A DNA stretch of 64,000 bases, taken from Liquidambar formosana. Lineage: Eukaryota > Streptophyta > Magnoliopsida > Saxifragales > Altingiaceae. The stretch covers positions 16,714,264 to 16,778,263 of the forward strand of contig CM077828.1 in assembly GCA_039720395.1 (NCBI GenBank). The letters run 5' to 3'. The notes beneath the pieces were generated by a model, which saw only the letters and a program-made list of their open reading frames with translations, made no database searches and was not told the DNA's origin. The position numbers were made by a program, and so were the translations under genes. Shown here one piece after another: positions 10,307-20,288 of this stretch (positions are counted from its first letter, which is position 1; each line of letters begins with the position of its first letter).

Positions 10307-12922
10307 ATGTCTTCCTTTTATGACATTAGGAACAACCCTGTGAGGATAGCAGAGTTTAAAGCCTTGTATGGCTTTGAAGACGGGAAGTTTAGCTTCCGCT
10401 TTGCTGAGCCCGGGGAGGACATCTTTAGGTCAGATGCCCAGAAAGGCCTCCCTATCCCCATTGCTGCGTTCATGGAGGGTGGAGTTCGAGTCCCATTTCC
10501 TGACCTCCTCAATGAATTCCTCCTCTACTGCACCATAGTCCCAATCGAGCTAGGGTTAAACTCTTTTAGGATCGTCATAGGAGTTCACATCCTTAACTAG
10601 ATCCTAGGGACATCTGTTGGAGTGCGGGAGATACTCCATCACTACAAAATTTGCACCCTAAAAAATAAGCCTGACCACTATCTCTCCCTCAAGCCCAGGA
10701 AAAAACCTTTTGTCACACACATCCCAGATTCTAATCCTGGAGCTCACGGCCACGTCATCTTCGTATACGGGCCTGTCTATGGGACTCTACCTCCAGATGA
10801 ACCCATCATTCCTCGCGAGAGAGGCTCTTGCTGTAAGCACTTAGTGGGATCCATTTTCATTGTGTTCTTATATGCCCCGAGATAGGTGTTAGACTTCATA
10901 TTGACGTTTATTTCCTGTTTCCTTTTAGCAGCTCCTCATGCCAACGAGCTTGCTGACAAGCTGAGGAAGAAAGATATCCAAACACTGCTGGGATATCAAG
11001 TCAGCCAGCACTGCCGTTCGGCCCATACCTTGCTCAACTACTACGCGAGGTACCAGACTTACGGGAAGGCGAGTTACCCTCATTGGGAGCAGCCTGACGA
11101 TGAGTTAACCTGTGTGGTAGAGCAAGAGGTGGAAAGAGGAGAAGAGGGAGGAGAGGAAGAAGAAGAAGGGGGAATCCGGCTCCGGGCTGAAGGAGAGGGT
11201 GCTGAAGAAGTCAGAGCCCTGGATAAGACGGGTCGCCGCGCCCCCTTCGTTATTGAGAGCTCCAGCTCGGAGGAGATTGTCTCCTAAGCTATGGAGAGGA
11301 GAATCTCCAATCCCCCCCCCCGCGCAAAGAGACAAAGAACTGACTCCGGCAACCAGAGGGCCAAAAAGGACTCTGGGATGAACTTGAGGGTTTTGGTTAC
11401 CGAGAGAAGGGCGGCCGAGAAGGAGGCCCAAGAAAAGAAAGTTGCTGTGCAAAAACAGCAGCAACAGCAACAGAAGCAGCAGCAGCAGAAGAATACCCAG
11501 GCTGTCTCTGCCCAGGGCGCAGGGCAGAGTACTGGCAGGAAGCCCACTGACCCCAATAGTGGCAAGCTGATGTCGAACGCTATGAGGGGGTAAGATGTGG
11601 GCAGGCTCGAGGTGCCCGAGGTCGTGGGGAAGGGTAAAGCCGTTCAGGTGGTACTTCCCAAGAATAAGAGGCCCCTTCCCCCCACAGCTCCCTAGCAGTA
11701 ACCTCCCGTCTTGAGGTACGGGCAGGGAAGTTCGTTTGCTGCTTCTGCTACTAGGGAAGGCGTTGCCAGCAGGGCTGAAATAGTCGCCCAATTCCCTGAG
11801 GTGAGAGTCTGATTCTTTGATCCCTTGTTTTTAATATACTCAGTTCCCGGCACCCACAGATGAGGCTATTTCAAGCTCCTTCTCGGTGGATTACAACTTC
11901 AAGTACCTGGGTAATCCTATGAGGCTCCCAGCGGACATGGAGCACTTTAGGAGGAGATCCGCCCTGAGCTAATTCGCTTCGGGTTCACTAGCCTGTACAG
12001 AGTACGTCTTGATGTGCATAACTTGCTAATTTTTTCAGTAATATTTCCAACCCTTCACTTTCGTTTTAACTCGATTTTGTCTTTACAGGGCTACCAATAG
12101 ATCCTGCTAGCTGGCGACCTCTTGGCCAAAGAAAACAACAAGATAGAGATTGAGGTCGCCAAGGTCAGGAGTGAGCTTGAGGAGAAATTGCGTGAGTCTG
12201 AAAAGAACTGCTCTGCCGCCGTGTCTGAGATTGAGAAGTGGAAGACTAAATGCCGAACTCACTAGTCCAACGTGGAGAGCGTTATTAGCAAACTTGAGCT
12301 CACGAGGAAGGACTACGCGGATCTGGAGGCCGAGCTGAAGAAGGCGAAGAAGAACAATGACGAACTAGCTCGGGAGAAGTGGGACCTGGCAAGGAAGGTG
12401 CGGGCCCTGGAGGCTGATTTGGAGAAAGAGAAGGCTTCTGTCGAGAAGGCAGTAGCTGACGAGAGGAAGAGTGTGAAGGATTCTCTCGCTGGGCAGTTGG
12501 CCGATGAGCTTGAGGCTACCTACAAATTCGCGTGGGAAACCTTGGTCGAGTTGGCCTCTGCCCAATTCCCTGGCATCGCTAACATTCCCTTTGAAATGAG
12601 GGAAGTACCCCCGGAGTACGACCCCGAGGGAGGTGATGCTGGAGAAGCTGATGTGGAGGTTGCGGGTGAGGATAAGCCTAGGGAGAACGAACCTGAGGTC
12701 ACATCCCAACCTAATGCCAACATTGAAGCCGAGAGGGTAGTTGGCACCTCTGATGAGTCTCCGGCTATTGTTAACGGGGACCAAACTGCGGCAACAACAA
12801 AGAACTCCTCAGAAGCAGTCCCTGATCCTCCTCAGGCTCCTGCGGCCCCGCCTACCCCTGTCACTCTGGCCCAAGTGCTTGAAGTTGCTGATCCTGCCGC
12901 AGTGAACTCGGGGAAAGAGTGA
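10307..12922 (+). pseudogene. Antisense ORF (aORF) gene of the Tat element, decayed
   Basis: Inferred coding exons are 10307-10832, 10929-11800, 11844-12001 and 12089-12922. A leader intron 9918-10306 ends directly before the ATG. The N-terminal 100 residues (MSSFYDIRNN, then FPDLLNEFLLYC) resemble the 'putative gypsy type transposon' family (Pfam Transposase_28). The middle is Glu- and Gln-rich. The C-terminal exon is a long coiled coil (LEAELKKAKKNNDEL, LEADLEKEKASVEKA) with an acidic Pro-rich tail. In-frame stops lie at 10598 (TAG), 11285 (TAA), 11591 (TAA), 11693 (TAG), 11699 (TAA), 12098 (TAG) and 12263 (TAG). Exon 3 also has a 1-nt frameshift. The acceptor at 10927-10931 is an in-frame NAGNAG. 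The third intron is only 43 nt. The role of such proteins is unknown. Confidence 0.75.
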
Positions 12923-13216
12923 TTCTATTTTGTTGTTGTTTGTTTTTGTTTTTTTTTTTTTGTTTGTGGCCAAGTGCCCTAATTTATACAGACACTTATA
13001 ATATTCTTTTTTCTTGGAATGAAATATAAAATTTTTCTTCATCATATGCATCTGTTATTTATTTCTATATTGGCTGTATGTTTGACTGTGAGCTCGGGAT
13101 GAGGTCCCCTGTTGCCGTACATCTTCCGTTTCGCTTGCACACTTAATTAAACCCAATCTAGTTCTGGATTTCAATTAGGATAGGGATAGACTTTAGCACT
13201 TTTTAGCCATAGTCTG
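12923..13216. other. 3' flank of the antisense gene
   Basis: A T-rich stretch directly follows the aORF stop and contains GAATGAAATATAAA, a possible polyadenylation region for the plus-strand transcript. Nothing else is seen. Confidence 0.4.
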
Positions 13217-13555
13217 CTTGGACCCATTCCTGGACAAGCCATTAGGTTGAGCCTATTCTTAGGCTAATTTAGCTTGGACCCTTTCTTGGGCAAGACCTGT
13301 GCCCATTCTTAGGCAGATTTTGTTTGGACCCATTCTTGGGCAAGTCTTAGAGTTGAGCCCATTCTTAGGCAAATTTTGCTTGGACCCTTTCTTGCGCAAG
13401 ACTTGTGCCTATTCTTAGGCAGATTTTGCTTGGACCCGTTCTTGGGCAAGACTTGTGCCCATTTTTAGGCAGATTTTGTTTGGACCCATTCTTGGGCAAG
13501 ACTTGTGCCCATTCTTAGGCAATTTATGACTTCGACCCATTCTTGGGCAAGTGCC
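13217..13555. repeat. Tandem array, about 53-bp unit, 6-7 copies
   Basis: The unit alternates GGACCCATTCTTGGGCAAG and GTGCCCATTCTTAGGCA. Copies vary from 50 to 59 bp with 5-15% divergence. The array lies exactly between the two convergent 3' ends, the aORF on plus and integrase on minus. Tat-type elements are known to carry variable tandem repeats in this untranslated region, sometimes related to genomic satellites. Confidence 0.85.
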
Positions 13556-13643
13556 TTTAATTTGAATGATAAATAAGCGATAATATCTCTGAATAACCTC
13601 TGAATTTGTATTGAATAATTATTGAATGTAATTACAACTTTCG

Positions 13644-15362
13644 CTAACGGTAAAAAAATCTAAGATTAGCTATATTAACCGATCTCGGGAGTTCTTGTCC
13701 AGTCTCTAAGCTTTTTAACCTGTAAGAACCTGTGCCCCCGACGTGGATGACCTCATAGGGACCTTCCCATGTTGCCTCGAGCTTTCCCTCTGCAGGATTT
13801 CTAGTTCCAGAGTTTACTTGCCTGAGTACTAAATCTCCAACTTTGAACTCCCTTGATTTGATCCTTCGGTTGTAGTATTTTTTCAGCTCTTGTTAGTAAG
13901 ATGCTGTTTTGATCCGAGATCTTTCCCTTCTTTCTTCTGCCAGATCCAGATCTCGGGACAAAACTTGTTCATTCGTTGCTGCGTCATACAACTCTGTCCT
14001 GAGACCCGGTAGACCCAGTTCTGTTGGTATAACTGCTTCCATTCCATAGGTCATTGAGAACGGAGTTTCCCTAGTGGACCTTCTTGGAGTAGTTTGGTAT
14101 GCCCATAATACGGAATGTAGCTCATCAGGCCAAGGCCCTTTCGCATTATCCAGCCTCCTTTTTATCCCTGCGACTATAATCTTATTAGTTGCCTCTGCTT
14201 GGCCGTTACATTGTGGGTAGCTTGGGTTAGAATACCACCACTGAGTCCCTTATTCAGCGCTGAATTCTCGGGTTCTTTTGCTATCGAACTGAGTTCCATT
14301 GTCTGACACAAAAGCTCTCGGGATCCCAAAGCGTGTGATAATATTTTCCCAAAAGAACTTGATAATATCGGAATCTTTGATTGATGCAAGCGCGATGGCT
14401 TCTACCCACTTGGTGAAGTAGTCAGTTACGATAAACAAGTACTTCCTATTCCCCGAGGCTGTGGGCAACGAACCCATGAGATCTAACCCCCACTGTGCGA
14501 AAGGCCACGGGCTGGATATAGGGTGCAGTTCTTGAGCTGGTTGGTGTATCTTGTCGGCAAACATCTGACACTTTGGACATTTCCTCACGTACTTGATAGC
14601 ATCCTTCTGCATATATGGCCACCAATAGCGCTGGGTATTCACCTTGTGGGCTAGTGATCTTCCTCCTGTGTGACCCCCATATGACCCCTCGTGGAGTTCA
14701 GTTAGAAGGTCTAGCACTTGGTCTGGGTATACACACTTCAAATATGGCCCTGTATAAGATCTTTTGTAGAGAGAGCCCGAAGGAGATAACCAAAACCGAG
14801 CTGACTTAGCTCGAATTCGATGACCCTGATTGTGATCCTCGGGTAGTTCATCTCTTTGTAAATAGGCAATTATCTCGTCCATCCAACACGGTGACGTAGA
14901 CTGAATGTCCGAGATGACATCTTCTGTCCCGATACTGGGTTCTTGCAGGACTTCCACGTTTATGGTGCGAGGAGTATCCGTTTCCAATGCTGCAGCCAAA
15001 GCAGCCAACCCATCTGCATGTTTGTTTTGATCCCTCACAAAGCACTTAAACTCGACACTTGTGAAGTCGGTTGCTAATTCCCAGACCTTATGCATGTACG
15101 CAGTCATTCTTTCATCTTTAGCTTCGTATACTTTGTTTAACTGGTTAACCACGAGTCTGGAATCATTGTATACCGACAATTTTCTTACTCCCATAGCTCG
15201 GGCCACCCCCAGTCCAGCCACTACTGCCTCATACTCTGCTTCACTGTTTGAGGCTGGGAACATAAGCCTAACTGCTTGCTCGATGATCTCTCCCTCGGGA
15301 TCTGTCAGCACAATTCCCAGATCTGCCCCTTTCGCATTTGATGCCCCATCCACTTTGAGCTC
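13644..15362 (-). pseudogene. Archaeal-type RNase H plus integrase (pol 3' part), decayed
   Basis: Reading downward from 15362, the frame opens with a second RNase H domain (DGASNAKGA, SEAEYEA and NDSRLVV hold the Asp-Glu-Asp residues). Integrase follows with a zinc-binding H-H-C-C motif (ELHEG, GGH, CPKC) and the DDE core, where GLDLMG and SDNGTQF hold the first two Asp. A TAA at 14250-14252 cuts the frame before the catalytic Glu, which is still present downstream in NGQAEATNK. A second TAA lies near 13896. The same frame continues through the C-terminal DNA-binding part (VGDLVLR, WEGPYEV) to a TAG at 13644. Upstream, a TAG at 15363-15365 and a frameshift separate it from RT. Confidence 0.85.
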
Positions 15363-15390
15363 CTATTTTTTCTTCTTTTCACTGTTTACC

Positions 15391-16978
15391 TTATCTTCCC
15401 CCCAGTTCAGGCAGAGAGGATTTTAATTCTGTCTGTTTTGAATTGGAAGTAGGATCTGCGAACTCGGCGATAAAATCGGCCAACACTTGCCCCTTAATGG
15501 CAGGTTGGGGCTTGAAGTGGATGTCATAAGTGTTGAGTTCTACCCCCCATTTCGAGACTCGTCCTGACAGATCGACTCTCCGTAGGACATCTTTTAGTGG
15601 GTAGTTGGTGAGCACCGTGATGGGATGAGATTGGAAGTAGTGCTGGAGTTTTCGGGAGGCTGTGACAAGGGCTAGGATTAGTTTTTCAAGGGGTAGATAA
15701 CGAGTTTCAGCATCTAACAGCGTCTTGCTAATATAATAGATTGGCTTTTGGGTAAGTTCTCGCTGGGCAAGTAGAATGCCACTGAGTGAATGGGCTGAGA
15801 CAGCAAGATAGAGGTAAAGAGTTTCGCCGTGGTGAGGGTGGGTCAGGGTGGGGAGTGTTTCTAAGTGAGCAACCAACTTCTGGTAAGCTTCCTGGTACTC
15901 TGTATCCCATCCTGAGCTAGTGCTCTTCTTTAGTATTTGGAAGAAAGGGTGGCACTTGTCTGATGACCTTGAGATAAACCTACTGAGTGCTGCCACCATG
16001 CCATTTAACTGTTGAACATCCCTGACTTTCGTTGGCGTCTGTAGGGTTCTAATTGCCTCGATCTTACTTGGATTTGCCTCGATCCCCCTTCTCGAAACTA
16101 AGTGGCCTAGGAAATTTCCCGAGCCTATCCCAAATGAGCTTTTCTTTGCGTTCAACTTCATCCCGTACTCCCTGAGTAGGGCGAAGGCCTCAGTCAGATC
16201 TGCCAAATGGTTTCTCTTTGAACTGCTCTTAATAATAGTGTCATCAACGTATGCCTCTAGGTTTTTGCCAATTAATCCTTCAAACATCCTGCTAACAAGA
16301 CGTTGATAGGTTGCCCCAGCATTCTTTAATCCAAATAGCATTACCTTGTAGCAGTATGTCCCTCTAGGAGTAATAAACCCCGTTTTGTCTTGATTGTGCT
16401 CTGCCATGGGAATTTGATGATAACCCGAGAAGGCATTAAAGATACTCAGCCGTTCGTATCCCGAGATAGAGTCTATGAGCTGGTCAATCTTGGGCAAGGG
16501 GAAGCTGTCCTTCGGGCAAGCTTTATTGAGGTCTGTAAAGTCAATGCAGACACGCCAATCCCCCGTCTTTTTTCTTACGCACACGGGATTGGCCAGCCAA
16601 CTCGGGTACTTTACTTCTCTGATGAATCTTGCTTTTAGGAGCTTGTCTACCTCGACAGAGATGGTTTCAGCTCGGTCGTCAGACAACCTTCGCTGCTTCT
16701 GAACTACGGGCTTGCAATTCGGATTAACCTGCAACTTGTGAGTGATAATTCTTGGGTTAATTCTGGGCATTTCATAGGGTGACCAAGCAAATACATCGAT
16801 GTTATCTTTGAGGAATTTGAACAGCTCAGCTGCGTCAGTCTCACTCAGTGACTTTCCAATCTAGAAAAATCTCTCCGGATCGTCGGTACTAATTATCTTC
16901 TTTACAAGCTCTTCCCCTGTTCGATCCGCAGGTTCCAGAGCTGTTTCTTCTACCCGGGTCGTTCTCCCTTTCGTTGCT
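15391..16978 (-). pseudogene. Reverse transcriptase with Gypsy-type RNase H, decayed
   Basis: The longest open piece (15391-16770) begins in the RT fingers (MPRINPR, then WRVCIDFTDLN) and holds the active-site motif YVDD (residues 174-177). The Gypsy RNase H region follows (YISKTLLDAETRYLPLEKL and the tether with WGVELNTYDI). The first catalytic Asp of RT motif A is replaced: the normal DAFSGYHQ is read as NAFSGYHQ, residue 112, codon at 16435-16437. This would inactivate the polymerase. The frame continues upstream to about 16978 apart from a TAG at 16861-16863, and is shifted relative to the protease and to the second RNase H. Confidence 0.9.
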
Positions 16979-17666
16979 ATAAGGGGATCTCATCGATTTT
17001 GGCTTTTTTCTTTTGCTCTGGGACCTGCTTTGGGGTTTTAACTTTGCCAGTTCCCGAGCTGGGAAGGCGTGGGATTTTAGACTTCAGTTTACCCTCCGAG
17101 GGCGCTGAATGGCCCACATATTCTGCTAGAAAACATTCCCTGGCTGCTGCCTGGTTTCCCTTTATCTCCATGATTCCTTCTGGGCTCAAGAACCTGATGG
17201 ATTGGTGGTAGGAGGATGGGACAGCCTTTATAGCATGGATCCAGGGTCGCCCAAGTATCACATTGTAAATGGACCTTTCCTGGATGACTACGAATGTTTC
17301 CATAGATTGCACTGGCCCTGCCCGAACTGAGAGGGTTATCTGCCCCAGCGGGAAAGTCATATTTCCATTAAAAGCCTTTAGGCTGACATGATAGGGCTTT
17401 AGGTCGGAGTCCTTTAACCCGAGTTGTCCGAATAACTTCTGGAACATCACATTCACAGATGCCCCGTTATCCACATAGACTTTGCCCACATCGTAGTTTC
17501 GTATGAGCATGCGAACTACCAGAGCATCATTGTGGGGGCAATGCACTGTCTCATCAGACTCCGTATCCCCAAAGAACAGCAGTTTTTCTCCAGTTTCTCC
17601 TTCACCTTGGGGTAGTAGTACTAGTTCGTTCCCGATATCACTGACCTCAGCATCTTGGCAAGCCAT
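16977..17666 (-). pseudogene. Retroviral-type aspartic protease, frameshifted from RT
   Basis: The ORF holds the aspartic protease active-site region VYVDNGASVNVMF and the downstream hydrophobic motif VILGRPWIH, followed by a basic Lys/Pro-rich linker (KTPKQVPEQKKKAK). Asp-Asn-Gly in place of Asp-Thr/Ser-Gly is seen in related plant elements as I recall. The ORF ends at a TAG (16977-16979) where the RT frame takes over, indicating a 1-nt indel. The similarity extends upstream of the first Met to about 17780. Confidence 0.85.
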
Positions 17667-17839
17667 CCTGTATTGTACCCTGAGCTGGCTGGTTGACAGA
17701 GCAGTTTCCTCATATCCCCCCGTGATTACGTCAATCCTCCCAAGAATCTTTGGCTGTGTGGATTGAGGAACTCTGTTCTCAAGCTTTTTCTGTTCGGATG
17801 GCTGCCTTTCTCACTTCGGGCTATAAACTCATTCAACCT

Positions 17840-19553
17840 TCATTCCTTAGCCCAGGCCTCGAGATTGTATTTCAGAACCTTGCAATCCTCTGTTTTATGG
17901 CCATGATCCTTGTGATAACTGCAGAACAACCTTTTGTTTCTCTTCTCGGGCTCCGCGAGCATGGGTTTAGGTTTTTGAAAGAAGTCCCTATTCTCCAGTG
18001 CTTTCATTAATTTGTAGATGGGGAGAGTAAAGACAGTGAAGATGGCCTGGTTTGGATTGGTAGGCGGCCTTGATTTTTCTCCTCTAGGACTATCCCTACG
18101 TGGCTTTGAGTCTTTCTTCTTATCATCTTTTTCATTGGTTTTGGTAGACTGTGGGCTGTAGAAATCATCTAGCTTTGAATAGTTGGCCACAGTGGAGAGT
18201 AATTTGGCTAGGTTTCTAGGGGGATTAACTGTCAGCTCCTTGAACAGAGGTGATGGCTTCCTCAGCCCGAGGCGAATAGATCCATGGCATTCTTCTCAAT
18301 CGGGTCGTCAATCTCGTTGTAAACCTCCCAAAACCTTTGAGAATATTCCCGAAGTCCTTCCCCATCTTTCTGTTTCAGCTCGTATAGGCTCTGCATGGTT
18401 CTCGGGAATTTACAACTAGTGATGGACCTTTTCTTAAACAGCTTGCTCAGTTCGTGCCAGCTGTCAATAGACTCATCTGGGATCTTGGCCCACTACTTAA
18501 GAGCCACCTCCCCCAAACTCATAGGAAATATCTTACAGAAAAAACCCTCATTTCCAGTATATAACGACATACGTTGCAAATAATAGTTTAAATGATGATC
18601 TGGGTCTATTGAAAGAGAGTAAAGAATAAAGGTTATCTCGGAATACCCTCGTGGGATTGGGACCCATTGAATCCACCTCGTGAATGGGCTTCGAGCCACA
18701 GCAATGCTCTCTGGTCTCTCTCCTCCTCTACTCTGATTACCCCGGTGTCTCTTGGAGGCTTCTTCCTTATTTCTCTCATGCCTGGGTGACCGAGAATGAT
18801 TCCGACTCGTCCCCCCAGTACTCCTCTCCCCCCTTCTTTCAAGAGATCGAGACCTATGGTGTCGTCTCTCGTCCCTGTGAGTTTCGTTCCCAGAACCCAT
18901 TTGAGTACGAGGTCTAGGATGGTCCTCGTTCCACCTCCATGAATAATCTGAACGCTTTGAATTGCGCTCAGAGGATCTCTGCACCAACGCATGATGTTGT
19001 CTATCTCTCCTTCCTGAGTGCCTTTGTTCTGGGCTAGTCAATCGTGGCTCGTCATCATGTCTGCTGCGGTGGTGGTGGTACGAGATTCCAGGTCTGGGTG
19101 AGCATGCCTAGTGCGATAGAGTGGACTTGTTTGGCTAGCCTCCTCAGCGACAACATTAACCCCGTGAGGGGCAAAAGTTCGCTGGAGGTAGCGATGGTAA
19201 TTCTGCTCTGCAGTTAGCTTTGCGAGCTGCGCCGATTGAATCTTCGATTGCATAGTTACAATCAGTTCCACCACCGCTGCTGGGTTAGGGTTGTTCGTCA
19301 TGGCCCTATTAAACGCAGCTTTCAGAACAGGCTGGTCATTAAGAGAATGTAGAACAGCAGACATCTCCAGGGAGATTTGATGTGGCGGAATCGAAAGAAG
19401 CTGACTGGTTCCCATCGGAGGTAATGGTGGGTTTACCTGTGAAGGCTGGGCTTCTGCTCGCTTCCTAGCATCGCCTCCAACTGCTTGGTCTATGCGAGTA
19501 AAGTTTGCTCCAGATCTTGTTCGCCCGTAGGTGGGCGGAGGTGGTGTAGCCAT
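17840..19553 (-). pseudogene. Gag, broken in several frames
   Basis: The ATG at 19553 lies just downstream of the primer-binding site. The first frame (19038-19553) gives an N-terminal Pro/Gln-rich region. A frameshift near 19040 moves to the frame open at 18493-19041, an Arg/Ser/Glu-rich linker leading into the retrotransposon gag core (GYSEITFILY, MSLGEVALK). The core continues past a stop at 18493 with ESIDSWHELS and REYSQRFWEVYNEI. The C-terminal ORF 17840-18190 has a zinc-knuckle-like CSYHKDHGHKTEDC (Cx2Hx4Hx4C). It ends at a TGA where Tat gags normally continue. Confidence 0.85.
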
Positions 19554-19566
19554 CTTATCGCGATGG

Positions 19567-19584
19567 TTCCCACAGAAGGCGCCA
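19567..19584 (-). other. Primer-binding site
   Basis: Three nt after the LTR end the minus strand reads TGGCGCCTTCTGTGGGAA. The leading TGGCGCC is complementary to tRNAs ending in GGCGCCA. The remaining bases do not let me assign the primer tRNA with confidence. Confidence 0.7.
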
Positions 19585-19824
19585 AATTGTACGGGGTAAA
19601 ATACTGCTCCCCAAACTAAGTGTTGATGACGGAGCTTGCTCTCTCGCCTGGACCTGCAATCACAAGCTTGGAAAAAGGGTCAGAGGGTAGGCCAAGGTGG
19701 GTTTTGGCCGTGCCCTCTCCAAAGCTTAAGTCAGAAAACGTTTTAGGGAGAATAAGGCAAGGAAGAAGATGAATCTCAGAGAATTAGGGTACTGTAGCTT
19801 ACCACATTTGGCTGTATCGTATTC

Positions 19825-19832
19825 CTTTTATA
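19825..19832 (-). promoter_or_regulatory. TATA box of the 5' LTR
   Basis: TATAAAAG on the minus strand is conserved in both LTRs and is the only strong TATA motif in the LTR in the element's sense. It marks the probable U3/R region. Confidence 0.6.
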
Positions 19833-20083
19833 CCCACCTGTACGGACTGACCATGTGAGGTTAGGTAACTGCCTTGGTTAGGTCAGATCTGACCATGGTT
19901 TACCAATAACCGTCTGACCATGGTTTGTTAATCGTGGTTGGGGGTGGAACCATGGTTCCTAGTAACCGCTGTGTCAGGAATTACAGCTACTGTGACAGTT
20001 TTGGACTGTAGTAGGATTTGGATTGTAGTGTGAGTCATAGGACAGGTGTCCCGAGCTGAAGGTGAGGTCCCGAGCTGGGAGAT

Positions 20084-20223
20084 CACGTGGTTTGCAGCAG
20101 ATCCCACCGTGTTGTATTAACCACGTGTCAAATATCGTGGTTTAACTCTTTGGCCCAAACTGGATCGTGGGAGATGGATCACGTGCGTTGTAGTTGGCCT
20201 GGTTGAATTGCCTCTGCCACGTG
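20084..20223. promoter_or_regulatory. Cluster of four G-boxes in the U3 of the 5' LTR
   Basis: Palindromic CACGTG hexamers occur at 20084, 20122, 20180 and 20218, with regular spacing of 38, 58 and 38 bp. The one at 20122 reads CCACGTGTCA, which contains ACGTGTC as in ABA-responsive elements. Plant bZIP and bHLH factors bind such boxes. They lie 250-400 bp upstream of the LTR TATA box, a sensible enhancer position. Function is inferred. Confidence 0.55.
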
Positions 20224-20288
20224 TTAGCGTTTCCGGTTTAAGTTCTCTGCCCCAAGATGGATCCTCGGTTCAGAGATATTCCCACACA

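Larger units (their letters stand above)
8588..20288 (-). mobile_element. Complete but decayed Ty3/Gypsy Tat-lineage LTR retrotransposon
   Basis: An 11,701-bp element is bounded by LTRs beginning TG and ending CA and by the perfect 5-bp duplication CCTTC (8583-8587 and 20289-20293). The coding orientation is minus, so the 5' LTR is on the right. In transcript order it has a primer-binding site, gag, an aspartic protease, reverse transcriptase with RNase H, a second archaeal-type RNase H, integrase, a tandem-repeat spacer, an antisense gene on the opposite strand, and a polypurine tract. The dual RNase H and the antisense ORF before the 3' LTR are known features of the Tat clade. Every sense ORF carries stops or frameshifts, so it is non-autonomous today. 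Hand alignment of the LTRs gives about 95% identity, indicating a fairly recent insertion. Confidence 0.95.
19588..20288 (-). repeat. Right LTR (5' LTR of the element)
   Basis: This 701-bp LTR lies upstream of gag in the minus-strand sense, so its U3 would have driven the element. It holds four CACGTG boxes, repeated CTGACCATGG motifs around 19895-19925, and a TATAAAAG box. Confidence 0.97.

Noticed and set aside
11105..11791. 228-residue open frame on the minus strand
   Set aside because: It is the complement of the Glu/Gln-rich part of the antisense gene. Its Leu/Ser/Phe-rich composition mirrors GAG/CAG repeats.
12365..12784. 139-residue open frame on the minus strand
   Set aside because: It is the shadow of the coiled-coil exon of the antisense gene and has no recognisable motif.
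13217..13555. Regular repeat array considered as a CRISPR
   Set aside because: Units are contiguous and diverged without unique spacers, and the context is a plant retrotransposon.
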